DNA from: JBGAMH01 sp044222045 | GTDB lineage: Bacteria; Eisenbacteria; RBG-16-71-46 | Direction of reading: 5' to 3' | Length of the DNA: 64,000 bases | Assembly: GCA_044222045.1 (NCBI GenBank) | Contig: JBGAOB010000003.1 | Coordinates: 1-64,000, forward strand | Shown here: piece after piece, positions 46,547-54,696 of the stretch | Numbering within the stretch: the stretch's first letter is position 1 | Layout of the letters: each line of letters starts with the position of its first letter | Made by a program: the position numbers and the translations under genes | Notes under the pieces: model-generated | What the model was told of the DNA's origin: nothing | The model's input: only the letters and a program-made list of their open reading frames with translations | Databases searched by the model: none

Positions 46547-47773
46547 CTAGTGCAACCGCACGACGCGAGCCGACACGCGGCCCGCTTCGGTGACCGCGCT
46601 GGCGAGGTATACGCCCGGCGCCACCGGTTGCCCGTTCGCCCCGCGCCCGCTCCACGCGAGCGCCTGCTCGCCCGCCGGGGCGCTGCCGTCCCACAGCGTC
46701 GCCACCACGCGGCCGCTCACGTCGTGCACTCGGACGCGCGCATGCCCCGCGCGCGGCAGCGTCAACAGCAGGCGAACGACGCCGCTCGAGGGCTGTGCTC
46801 CGTTCACCGCGAGACGGAGCCCATTCGCGGCCGGCGAGGTCGGGGCCGCGGCCGTGGAGAAGCGCATCCGGTACACCTTGTCGGCCGTGAAATCGCTCAC
46901 GAACAGCGCGTCACCGGGGCCGAACTCGATGTGCCAGACCGATTGGAAGCCGCTCGCGAGCGTATCGATGGAACTGGCGCTGTTCACGCGCAGGATCCGC
47001 GTCCCGGCCCCCACGTAGACGGACGTTCCCCACGCGCCGCCGCCGCCGATGGCCAGTCCGCTCCCGGCGATGCCCGTGGACAGGGTGCTCAACAGCGTGC
47101 CCGTGGGGCTGTAGCGGCGGATCGCGTTGACGGTCGTGTTGCGCAGCACGATCTCGCCCGTCACCGGGTGCACGGCGATGTCGCGGTAGCTGGTGCCCGG
47201 CGAAAAGAACACGCTGGGCGTGCCGCCGCTCAGTTGCCGCACGGCGCCCGTGCCTTCGAAGTCGGTGAACAGCATCCGACCGGCGCCGTCGATCACGAAG
47301 TCCGACGGGTTCACGATCACCGCGTTCGGACCCGCCAGCGCCACGACGCTCTGGTCGGGACGGATCGCGCTGACCACGCCGGTGGTGGAGCCCGCCGGCC
47401 GCCCGCCGACGATCACGGAGCCGGCGACGCCGCTGTACGCGCCGGTGGCGTCGAAGGTGATCGCGTCGGGGTCCCACGTGGCGCGCAGGCCGTACTCGCT
47501 GTGCGAGCCGCCGCCCGGCGGAATGCGATGGATGCGCACGGAGTCGGCGTTGCCGCCGCCGCTGCCGGCGTTGTCGCGCCCCACGTACAACGTTCCGTCG
47601 GGTGCGAAGACGAGCCCTGCGGGGTCGGGCAGCGAGTCGTACACGGTGATCGCGAAGCCGGCGCCGGTGGGCACCGCGGCCGCGGGATCCGCCGAGAGCA
47701 TCAGGGGGACGCTGGTGGCCGTCGCGACGAGGAGCACGGCAACGCATGACTTCCGGGAACGCTGGGCCGACAT
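46547..47773 (-). CDS. exported beta-propeller-like protein with sorting domain
   Basis: A 408-aa exported protein. The signal peptide (SCVAVLLVATATSVPLMLSADPAAA) is followed by a propeller-like region resembling SMP-30/NHL-type folds (LPDPAGLVFAPDGTLYVGRDN, DPDAITFDATG, PSDFVIDGAGRMLFTDFEG, HPVTGEIVLRNTTVNAIRRYSPTG, WHIEFGPGDALFVSDFTADKVYRM). A FlgD-like C terminus follows (QPSSGVVRLLL ... VHDVSGRVVATLWDG ... PGVYLASAVTE ... RVVRLH). Its N-P motif is reduced to QPSSG. GGAGG six bases upstream supports the ATG at 47773. It may be read together with the gene at 47912, which ends 138 bp upstream on the same strand. Confidence 0.8.
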   Translation of the reverse strand: MSAQRSRKSCVAVLLVATATSVPLMLSADPAAAVPTGAGFAITVYDSLPDPAGLVFAPDGTLYVGRDNAGSGGGNADSVRIHRIPPGGGSHSEYGLRATWDPDAITFDATGAYSGVAGSVIVGGRPAGSTTGVVSAIRPDQSVVALAGPNAVIVNPSDFVIDGAGRMLFTDFEGTGAVRQLSGGTPSVFFSPGTSYRDIAVHPVTGEIVLRNTTVNAIRRYSPTGTLLSTLSTGIAGSGLAIGGGGAWGTSVYVGAGTRILRVNSASSIDTLASGFQSVWHIEFGPGDALFVSDFTADKVYRMRFSTAAAPTSPAANGLRLAVNGAQPSSGVVRLLLTLPRAGHARVRVHDVSGRVVATLWDGSAPAGEQALAWSGRGANGQPVAPGVYLASAVTEAGRVSARVVRLH

Positions 47774-47911
47774 GGTGCGCCTCCGTCCGAGGGAAAGGGG
47801 CTCCGGCCAGCCACGTCGTGCGCGGCCGTCGTGACGGCACCCCACACCCCTCCAACGTTCGAGGCCCCCGGCCGCGAACGGACTTTCTCGCGGGAGGCCC
47901 TTCCCGGCCGG

Positions 47912-48481
47912 CTAGAAGCCGCGGTCGAACGTGCCGAGCCGCACCTCGAGCCCGGCGAAGAACGCATCGCGTCCCACCAGGTAGCCCAGCTGTGTCCGCG
48001 TTCCCACGCCGTGGCCGGCGAGGCCGCAGCAGAGGGCGAGTCGCGCGTTCGGGCGCGGCTTGTACTGCGCGTCGGCATGGTTCCAGAAGCCCAGCACGGC
48101 TTCGGTGTAGATCTCGGGAGCCGCTCCGAACATCCTCCAGCTCTCGGGTGGGTCGGAGACGAGGTTGCAACCCACGTTCACGGGGAACAGCAACTCGATC
48201 AGGGAGTGCCCTTCGTTCATCGACTTCGGCCGGCCGAAGCCGTCGAGCGGGGTCACCCCCACGCGCAGACGCCCGAGCACGCACGTCACGGTGCCGAGCC
48301 GTCCGGAGATGGCCCCGACATCGTCACGACTCTCGTAGAGCCCACCGAGCGCGAGTCCCTCCACCCGCACGAACCGGCTGGGTGCTTCCCCGGGGCGCGG
48401 CGGTCCGCCGAGGAACCTCGCCGCCGAAGCCGACCCCGTCAGCAGAAACAGAGCGAGCATGATCCACACCGCGCGACGCAT
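47912..48481 (-). CDS. exported protein of unknown function, possibly outer-membrane barrel
   Basis: A 189-aa protein with a clear signal peptide (AVWIMLALFLLTGSASAA). The mature part alternates short hydrophobic strands with loops (VRVEGLALGGLYESRD, GTVTCVLGRLRVGVTPL, EIYTEAVLGFWNHAD, PRPNARLALCCGLAG, LGYLVGRDAFFAGLEVRLGTFDRGF) and ends in an aromatic residue, F, as outer-membrane barrels do. This suggests a small eight-stranded barrel. No family is recognised. GGGAGGG five bases upstream supports the ATG at 48481. Confidence 0.7.
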   Translation of the reverse strand: MRRAVWIMLALFLLTGSASAARFLGGPPRPGEAPSRFVRVEGLALGGLYESRDDVGAISGRLGTVTCVLGRLRVGVTPLDGFGRPKSMNEGHSLIELLFPVNVGCNLVSDPPESWRMFGAAPEIYTEAVLGFWNHADAQYKPRPNARLALCCGLAGHGVGTRTQLGYLVGRDAFFAGLEVRLGTFDRGF

Positions 48482-48531
48482 GCGACCCTCCCGATGACTT
48501 CCTGTGCCTGGGCTGCGAACCGAGTGCTGCG

Positions 48532-49191
48532 TCAGCCCGTCGCCCGCTCGCTGCGCAGCAAGACGAAGCCGAGCCCGATGAACCACACGATCTGGCCAAG
48601 ACCGAAAACCGCCGCGAGTACGCTCAGCGCGGGGACGACGGACAGCAGCGCGACGGCGGCGATGGCGAGGCCGAGGACCCTCAACGCCCGGGGCAGCGCG
48701 CGGGCCCTTGCCGCGGCGAGGCACACCAGCAGCATCCAGGCGCCGCCCACGATCTCGCCGTTGCCGCTCAGCCCCGAAGAGACGGCGTCGATCGCCGCCC
48801 AGAGCGCCGCGGCCTCGACGGGATTCTTCCCGCTCATCGCGACGACGGGCGCGATGCCGACGTTGAAGATCATGCCGCTGGCGATGAGCAACCCTGCCCA
48901 GATCACTGCGATCGGCGTGGCGACCGACATGAGCGCCGTCGCTCCGGGAGCGATTCGTTGGTGCAACGTCATGGCCAGCAGCACGAGGCAGAGGCCGAAG
49001 AGCACGTACACCACGAACTCCATTGCATACATGCTGTCCCGGTGTGCGATCAGCGCCGCCAACTTCTGCGCGGGATCCACGAGGCCGGGGGCATTCACCA
49101 CCAGCAGGAAGTACGGCATCGCCGCCAGGTAGGCCGCCGCCAGGTAGAGGGCGGCCACGCCACCCGCCTTCGAGAGGCTGTTCACGCGCAT
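48532..49191 (-). CDS. DUF4386-like integral membrane protein
   Basis: A 219-aa membrane protein with about six hydrophobic helices (first helix GGVAALYLAAAYLAAMPYFLLVV; last ALSVLAAVFGLGQIVWFIGLGFVLL). The layout, with a KAGG-type N terminus, a short extramembrane loop after helix one and paired helices after it, resembles DUF4386 family proteins, which have no known function. GGGAG lies almost next to the ATG at 49191, too close to be ideal, so the true start could be a nearby downstream codon. It starts about 250 bp from the stop of the MDR oxidoreductase gene, on the same strand. Confidence 0.7.
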   Translation of the reverse strand: MRVNSLSKAGGVAALYLAAAYLAAMPYFLLVVNAPGLVDPAQKLAALIAHRDSMYAMEFVVYVLFGLCLVLLAMTLHQRIAPGATALMSVATPIAVIWAGLLIASGMIFNVGIAPVVAMSGKNPVEAAALWAAIDAVSSGLSGNGEIVGGAWMLLVCLAAARARALPRALRVLGLAIAAVALLSVVPALSVLAAVFGLGQIVWFIGLGFVLLRSERATG

Positions 49192-49441
49192 CTCCCACGC
49201 CGAATCGGCTCGCCGGCAGGAGGGCGCACCACGCGCGCACCTACGGCCGCGGACAGGGCTCGCGATTCGTGACCGGGAGCCTACGTCCGCGCCCGAACGA
49301 CGCCCAGAGTCGAGCGTGCTGTCCGCCTCCCGGCGGAGAGCGGCGCCGCGTCGGAACTGCGCCGGCGGATGCATGTCGGCGCCCCGCAGGCGAACGACGG
49401 GGAGCGGCACGCGGGCGGCCGCAGTCCCCCACGACGACGTC

Positions 49442-50431
49442 TCAGGCCGCGGCCTCTCCCGACCAGACATCGATCATCACCTTTCCCGTCGCGTGGCCCT
49501 GCTCGACGTAGCGGATCGCGTCCGGCACCTCGCGCAGCGGGTAGTGGCGGTCGATCACGGGGGCGATGCGCCCGTCCGCCAGCCACTCGCCGAGCAGGGC
49601 GAGGTCCGCCGGCGTCGACTCGGAGACGCTGGCCGCGAACTTCCGGCGGCCCACCAGCGAACGCAACGGGGCCGTCAGCAGGGCCTCGCGGATCTGCGGC
49701 CACTCGCCGCCCACCATCAAGTAGATGCCGCGGAGAGCCAGCACCCGCGCGTAGTCTCGGATGGGGCGATACCCGTTGACCGCGAACACCACGTCGTAGC
49801 GCTCGGCGCCCTGTGCGAAGTCGTCCTTCGTGTAGTCGAGCACCCGATCGGCGCCCAGCCTGCGGGCGAGGTCGCACTTGCCCGTGCTGCACACGGCGGT
49901 CACGTGCGCGCCCAGCCGCTTCGCGATCTGGAGCGCGAACGTGCCCACGCCACCCGACGCGCCGGCGACGAGCACCTTCTGCCCGGGCCGCAGCCGGGCG
50001 TGATCGCGGAGTCCCCTCAGCGCGGTTCCGCCCGCCATCGGCGTGGCCGCCGCGTCGTCGAACGACACGCCCACAGGCACGCGGGTCACGGCGCGCTCGG
50101 GCACGCAGACGTATTCCGCGAAGCCGCCGTAGCCGAACTGCGCGAGGTCGCCGAACACGTCGTCCCCCACCCGGAAGTGCGTCGCGCGATCGCCCAGCGC
50201 GTCGACCGTGCCGGCGACATCGCTGCCGAGCGTGTGCACGTGCGGTCGCAGCAGGCCCGCGCTGAGCCGCGCCATGGCGGGCCGGGCGCGCAGGAGGCGC
50301 CAGTCAGGAGCGTTCACCGACACGCGGCGGATACGGATGCGAACCTGGTCGCCGCGCGGCTCGGGCGTGGCGACTTCCTGCAGGTGCAGCACCTCGGGAG
50401 GCCCGTACCTGTCGTAGACGATCGCCTGCAT
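49442..50431 (-). CDS. MDR-superfamily NAD(P)-dependent oxidoreductase (quinone-reductase-like)
   Basis: A 329-aa medium-chain oxidoreductase of the zinc-free quinone reductase type. The N-terminal GroES-like part (MQAIVYDRYGPPEVLHLQEV, RIRRVSVNAPDWRLLRA, LGSDVAGTVDALG) lacks the zinc-ligand set of alcohol dehydrogenases. The Rossmann part has AGASGGVGTFALQIAKRLGAHVTAVCSTGK, GADRVLDYTKDDF and the RGIYLMVGG strand, and the C terminus carries HATGKVMIDV. Typical members reduce quinones or enones with NADPH; the substrate is unknown. A purine-rich GGGGG stretch precedes the ATG at 50431. Neighbouring genes do not indicate a pathway. Confidence 0.85.
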   Translation of the reverse strand: MQAIVYDRYGPPEVLHLQEVATPEPRGDQVRIRIRRVSVNAPDWRLLRARPAMARLSAGLLRPHVHTLGSDVAGTVDALGDRATHFRVGDDVFGDLAQFGYGGFAEYVCVPERAVTRVPVGVSFDDAAATPMAGGTALRGLRDHARLRPGQKVLVAGASGGVGTFALQIAKRLGAHVTAVCSTGKCDLARRLGADRVLDYTKDDFAQGAERYDVVFAVNGYRPIRDYARVLALRGIYLMVGGEWPQIREALLTAPLRSLVGRRKFAASVSESTPADLALLGEWLADGRIAPVIDRHYPLREVPDAIRYVEQGHATGKVMIDVWSGEAAA

Positions 50432-50622
50432 GCGGCGCCCCCTTCGAAGCGCGAGTGCTCGAACGCCGGGCCCGTGTGGCCCGGTCCGCGCGCGATCGTA
50501 CGGCCGGGCCGCTCGCATGCAGCACGCCCGTGCTCCCGCGATCGAACGGCCGGGCGTGGACGCCCGGCCGTCGGCGGATCCCGGCCGTCCACCGTCGGGG
50601 GCGGGTCGCGGGACGTCGGCGG

Positions 50623-51048
50623 TCAGCGGCCGCGCGGGCGGGTCGCCTTCGCGGACTTCGTCCTGGCGGGGTTGGCCCGGTTCAGGGCGACGGCCGCACG
50701 GACGAGCTGCTTCAGCGCGGCCTCGTCCACCTTCTCGCCCTCGCGGATGTCGATCGCGCGGCGGATGTTGCCCTCGAGGCTCGAGTTGAAGAGCCCCTTC
50801 GGATCCTCGAGCGAAGCGCCCTTCGCGAACGTCAGCTTGACGACGCTCTTGTAGGACTCGCCCGTGCAGATCAGGCCGTCGTGCGACCAGACGGGGATGC
50901 CCCACTTCCACTCTTCGACGACCCCCGGGTCCGCGGCGTGGATGAGCTTGCGCACCTTCGCCAGCAGCTTCCCGCGCCAGTCGCCGAGTTCCTCGATGCG
51001 CTCGTCGATCCGGGCGGATGCGGGCGGCCCCGTGGCGGGCTTCTTCAT
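50623..51048 (-). CDS. DUF1801 protein of the ArsR-SRPBCC cassette
   Basis: A 141-aa protein of the DUF1801 family with the typical core LLAKVRKLIHAADPGVVEEWKWGIPVWSHDG, the VKLTFAKGASLEDP segment and LFNSSLEGN. A basic tail ends it. The function of the family is not established. GGAGG with a five-base spacer precedes the ATG at 51048. It lies 104 bp downstream of the SRPBCC gene on the same strand and is likely the last gene of an ArsR-SRPBCC-DUF1801 unit, a combination seen in many bacteria. A second DUF1801-like gene lies at 2445. Confidence 0.82.
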   Translation of the reverse strand: MKKPATGPPASARIDERIEELGDWRGKLLAKVRKLIHAADPGVVEEWKWGIPVWSHDGLICTGESYKSVVKLTFAKGASLEDPKGLFNSSLEGNIRRAIDIREGEKVDEAALKQLVRAAVALNRANPARTKSAKATRPRGR

Positions 51049-51152
51049 GGACACCTCCGGCGTGAGATCAGCGTGACGAAGTGGTTGGGCCGGCCGCCGC
51101 GCGGCGGGACGCGCGGAATGCGTCGCTTCCGCTCGGAGTGGGTCGCACGGGC

Positions 51153-51698
51153 TCATCCGCCGGGCGTGTCGACGCCGAACTGCGCTCCGTACTCCGAGAC
51201 CAGCCGCTGCCAGCCGTCGAACTTCATGGCGTCTGCGCCCACGATGCGTCCGATCGGTTCGCCGGCGAGCTGGTGATCGAGTACGTCGAGGCACACGTGC
51301 CAACCGGCGGCGCCCCACGCGATGAAGCGGCGGTCGATGTTGTGCCACAGCGTGAGGCGGGTGCCGCCGTCCATCGGCTCGAGCTGCCAGCGAAGGTCGC
51401 TCCCGCCCCAGCTGTACTCGAGCAGCGACGGTGGTTCGGCGCGCCTGACGACGGTGTCCGACACCTGGGGCGCGGGCGTGCCGACCGTGGACAGTTTCAC
51501 CGATCCCACGCGGGCGAGGCTGCTGTCCGCGTCGAAGGGCGCCCACTCCCGAAGGTGCACGGGATCGGTCAGCGCCTCCCACACGCGCTCCGGAGGGTGG
51601 CGGAGGTCGCGCACGAGGACGAGCGTCCACTCGTCGCCCTGCCGGTGCACTCGGGCGCCGGCGGCGGGGCCGGGCGCGTAGCGGTCACGCGTGCTCAT
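51153..51698 (-). CDS. SRPBCC/AHSA1-type protein
   Basis: A 181-aa protein of the START-like SRPBCC fold, AHSA1 group. The core shows TLVLVRDLRHPPERVWEALTDPVHLREWAPFDAD, a typical first helix after strand one, then LLEYSWGGSDLRWQLEPMDGGTRLTLWHNIDRR and a long C-terminal helix (WHVCLDVLDHQLAGEPIG). Such proteins bind small hydrophobic ligands; in ArsR-linked pairs the ligand and purpose are unknown. The start overlaps the ArsR stop by four bases (ATGA, 51695-51698), so the two are translationally coupled. Confidence 0.88.
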   Translation of the reverse strand: MSTRDRYAPGPAAGARVHRQGDEWTLVLVRDLRHPPERVWEALTDPVHLREWAPFDADSSLARVGSVKLSTVGTPAPQVSDTVVRRAEPPSLLEYSWGGSDLRWQLEPMDGGTRLTLWHNIDRRFIAWGAAGWHVCLDVLDHQLAGEPIGRIVGADAMKFDGWQRLVSEYGAQFGVDTPGG

Positions 51699-52057
51699 CG
51701 TTGCTTCCCCTTCGAGCGTGCGGCCCGGTTGCGGGCCCTGGTGGGGAGTTCTCGTTCCATGCGATCCAGGTGGCGTTCGAGCGCGTCGACGCGAGCCGTC
51801 CAGTAACGTCGGAACGGCTCGAGCCACGCATCGACTTCCATGAGTGGTTCGGGTCGAAGCCGGTAGACGCGCCGCTGCGCGTCGATGCGAGACTCGACGA
51901 GCCCGGCGTCCCGGAGCACGCGGAGATGCTTGGAAACGGAGGGCTGGGGCAACCGGAGGTGGTCTTCGAGCTCTCCGACCGACCGCTCCGACGTGGCGAG
52001 CAGGTTCAGGAGGGCGCGGCGGTTCGGCTCGGCGAGAACGGCGAACGCGGATTCCAT
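51695..52057 (-). CDS. ArsR-family transcriptional regulator
   Basis: A 120-aa winged-helix repressor. It shows the ArsR core FAVLAEPNRRALLNLLATSERSVGELEDHLRLPQPSVSKHLRVLRDAGLVESRIDAQRRVYRL, with the recognition helix around SVSKHLRVL. No cysteine or histidine metal-site set is visible, so it belongs to the non-metal ArsR group paired with SRPBCC genes. Arginine-rich C-terminal residues follow. A 7-6-7 inverted repeat just upstream (52065-52084) is a probable autoregulatory operator. The gene leads the cassette ArsR-SRPBCC-DUF1801. Confidence 0.9.
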   Translation of the reverse strand: MESAFAVLAEPNRRALLNLLATSERSVGELEDHLRLPQPSVSKHLRVLRDAGLVESRIDAQRRVYRLRPEPLMEVDAWLEPFRRYWTARVDALERHLDRMERELPTRARNRAARSKGKQR

Positions 52058-52064
52058 GCTGCGT

Positions 52065-52084
52065 ATATGCCAGACGGGGCATAT
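52065..52084 (-). promoter_or_regulatory. probable ArsR operator
   Basis: Inverted repeat ATATGCC-N6-GGCATAT eight bases upstream of the ArsR start. Its A+T-rich arms stand out from the surroundings. Position, symmetry and size fit binding of the ArsR dimer over the promoter or start region, giving autorepression of the cassette. The operator overlaps the region where a ribosome would load. Confidence 0.6.
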
Positions 52085-52284
52085 GCAGGTCAAGGCACTT
52101 CTCTCGCCGGCGGAGCCCGGCGCGCAATCCCGTCGGCGGATTCGACGGCGCGTGAGGGTTTCGGGCCCGCCTTTTCGCATGGTGGGGCGAGAGGCGTGCA
52201 CGCCCGACGGCTCCCGGCGGACGGGACGGCCGTACGGAACGAACGCCAAGGACCCGGCGGATTCACGACTGGAGGGGCTTCCCG

Positions 52285-54696
52285 ATGGATTCGCGTTCGC
52301 ATCGCGCCGCAACCCGGTGCCACCGGGAGGCCTCGCGCCTACCCGGCTCGTTCGCCCTCGCGCTGGCGCTGCTGGTGCTCGCGTCCGGCGCGGAGCCGAG
52401 CCATGCCCAGGTCCTCGACTCGCTGGTGTGGGGATCCAACAACCGCGTCACGCGGACGGTTCGCGTCGCGAACACGATCTACCAGTGCGGGCTCTTCACG
52501 ACTGTGTTTCCGCACACGGGCGGCGGCGTCGCACTGACGGTGGCGACGGGCCTTCCCCGCTCCCCGTTCCCGCGCATCAACGGCCTCGTCCACTGCTCGC
52601 TCCCCGACGGCGCCGGCGGATGGTACGTCGGGGGCAACTTCCTCACGGTGGGCTCGATGGCGCGGACGCACCTCGTGCACGTGCGGGCGGACGGCACGGT
52701 GTCCGCGTGGAACCCGGCGCCGAACAACCCCGTCTACTCGCTGGCGCGGGCGAACGGCGTCATCGTGGCCGGGGGTGGCTTCACCGCGATCGGCGGCCAG
52801 GCGCGCCTGCGGCTCGCGGCGCTGGACCCGGTGACCGGCGCGGCCACCGCCTGGAATCCGGGCGCCAACGGCATCGTGCTCACGATGCTCGCCGAGGGGG
52901 ATTCGATATTCGTGGGCGGCAACTTCACGTCCATCGGCGGGCAGGCGCGCAGTTGCGCGGCGCTGCTGGACGGCGTGACCGGCGCGGTGGGCGCCTGGGC
53001 GCCGGAGCCGAACGGCGACGTGCTCGCCCTGGTGAAGCGCGACAGCATGCTGATCCTGGGTGGAGCCTTCACCAGCGTCGGCGGCCAGTTGCGCGGCCGC
53101 CTGGCCGAGGTGCACCGGCGCACGGGCGTGCTCTCGAGCTGGAACCCCAACGCGAACGGCACCGTCAACGCGCTGGCCGCGAACGAGTCGATCGTGTTCG
53201 CGGGCGGCGGCTTCACGAGCATCGCCGGGCAGGCGCGCGGCCGGCTCGCGGCGATCACTCGAGCGGGCGCGGTCACGCCGTTCAATCCCAACCCCAACGC
53301 GAGCGTGCAGGCCCTGGCCCTCGACGCCGACACGTTGCGCGTCGGCGGTGCGTTCAACTTCATCGCCGGGCAGGTGCGCAACTACCTCGCGGGGCTCGAC
53401 GCTTCGCTGGGCACGGCACACGCGTGGCACCCCGATGCGGGCGGCGCCGTCCTCACGCTGAACGCGAACGGTCGCGAACTCTACGTGGGCGGAGCGTTCA
53501 CCTTCATCGGCCAGCGCACCCGCAATCGCGTCGCCGCGTTCGACGCCACCACGGGACTCGTGCACGAATGGAATCCCGACGCCAACAACGAAGTGCTCGA
53601 CCTGGTCGAATGGGGAAACACCGTCTACGTGGCGGGCGCGTTCACGAGCATCGGCGGGCAGCCGCGCAACCGGCTCGCGGCCATCGACGCGGGCACCGGG
53701 CTCGCCACCGCGTGGAATCCGGGCGCGAACAACGTGGTCGAGGCGATCGTTCTGGACGGCCCCACGCTCTACGCCGCGGGCCAGTTCACGAACCTCGGCG
53801 GCCAGGTCCGAAACCGCATCGGCGCGGTGGACGCCGCCACCGGAGCCGCGCTCGCGTGGAATCCGAACGTGAACGGCGTCATCAACGCCGTCCTCGACCT
53901 GGGCAGCACGCTGGTCGTGGGCGGAGTGTTCAGCAACGCGGGCGGACAACCGCGCGCGAACCTCGCCGAACTCCGGAAGACCGACGGCTCCGCCACGGCG
54001 TGGAACCCGTCCGCCAGTGGTGCCGTGCAATCACTCGCGCGCTGGCGCGGGAACGTGGTGGTGGGTGGCGCGTTCACCACGCTCGGTGGGCAGGCACGCA
54101 ACCGCATCGGCGAGGTCGACGGCGCGGGTGCCGCCACGACCTGGAATCCCGACGCGAACGGCATCGTGTACGCCGTGGCGGCGAACGGGTCGAACGTCTT
54201 CGCCGGTGGTGCGTTCGGATTCATCGGTGGCCAGACGCGCAGTCGGCTCGCGGTGCTCGAGGCCGATGGCCAGGCGATGTTCGGGTGGGAAGCCAACGTG
54301 ACCGGCGCCGTGTACGGCCTGCACGCGGCGGGCACCAAGCTCTACGTGGCCGGCGACTTCACGTTCGTGAAGGGCCTGAGCCTGTTCGATGCCACCGCGG
54401 CCACGGTGCCCCTGGGCGTGGATGCCCCCCCGACGCATCGCCCGAGCGGGCTCGCGCTGGGCGCGTCCCCGAACCCCGCGCGGGCTTCCACGAGGCTGTA
54501 CTTCACGCTGCCGCGATCGGGCCACGTGACGCTCGCCCTCCACGACGCGGCCGGCCATCTACTTCGCCCGGCTCGACGCGAACCTCGAGCAGGTGGTGCG
54601 CAAGGTGATCGTATCGAGGTGACGCCCCGCCGCTCGCTCACAGCACGCGGGCGACGCCCGGAATCCGGCGCAGGAGCGCGACCACGCCCCAGCTGA
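52285..54696 (+). CDS. exported delta-60-type beta-propeller protein with damaged sorting domain
   Basis: An exported protein of about 803 aa as read. The signal peptide (FALALALLVLASGAEPSHAQ) is followed by the propeller start (DGAGGWYVGGNFLTVGSMARTHLVHVRADGT) and about 14 repeats of 48 residues (T.WNP.ANG.V.AL...G..V.VGG.FT..GGQ.RNRLAA.DA.TG). The sorting domain begins (SPNPARASTRLYF ... HVTLALHDAAG) but at about 54555 it jumps into another frame that reads IYFARLDANLEQVVRKVIVSR and stops at 54622. About 30 residues between these parts are missing. In the frame as read, the protein instead ends at 54696 with an arginine-rich tail, overlapping the acyltransferase gene. GGAGGGG precedes the ATG at 52285. 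Confidence 0.8.
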   Translation: MDSRSHRAATRCHREASRLPGSFALALALLVLASGAEPSHAQVLDSLVWGSNNRVTRTVRVANTIYQCGLFTTVFPHTGGGVALTVATGLPRSPFPRINGLVHCSLPDGAGGWYVGGNFLTVGSMARTHLVHVRADGTVSAWNPAPNNPVYSLARANGVIVAGGGFTAIGGQARLRLAALDPVTGAATAWNPGANGIVLTMLAEGDSIFVGGNFTSIGGQARSCAALLDGVTGAVGAWAPEPNGDVLALVKRDSMLILGGAFTSVGGQLRGRLAEVHRRTGVLSSWNPNANGTVNALAANESIVFAGGGFTSIAGQARGRLAAITRAGAVTPFNPNPNASVQALALDADTLRVGGAFNFIAGQVRNYLAGLDASLGTAHAWHPDAGGAVLTLNANGRELYVGGAFTFIGQRTRNRVAAFDATTGLVHEWNPDANNEVLDLVEWGNTVYVAGAFTSIGGQPRNRLAAIDAGTGLATAWNPGANNVVEAIVLDGPTLYAAGQFTNLGGQVRNRIGAVDAATGAALAWNPNVNGVINAVLDLGSTLVVGGVFSNAGGQPRANLAELRKTDGSATAWNPSASGAVQSLARWRGNVVVGGAFTTLGGQARNRIGEVDGAGAATTWNPDANGIVYAVAANGSNVFAGGAFGFIGGQTRSRLAVLEADGQAMFGWEANVTGAVYGLHAAGTKLYVAGDFTFVKGLSLFDATAATVPLGVDAPPTHRPSGLALGASPNPARASTRLYFTLPRSGHVTLALHDAAGHLLRPARREPRAGGAQGDRIEVTPRRSLTARGRRPESGAGARPRPS

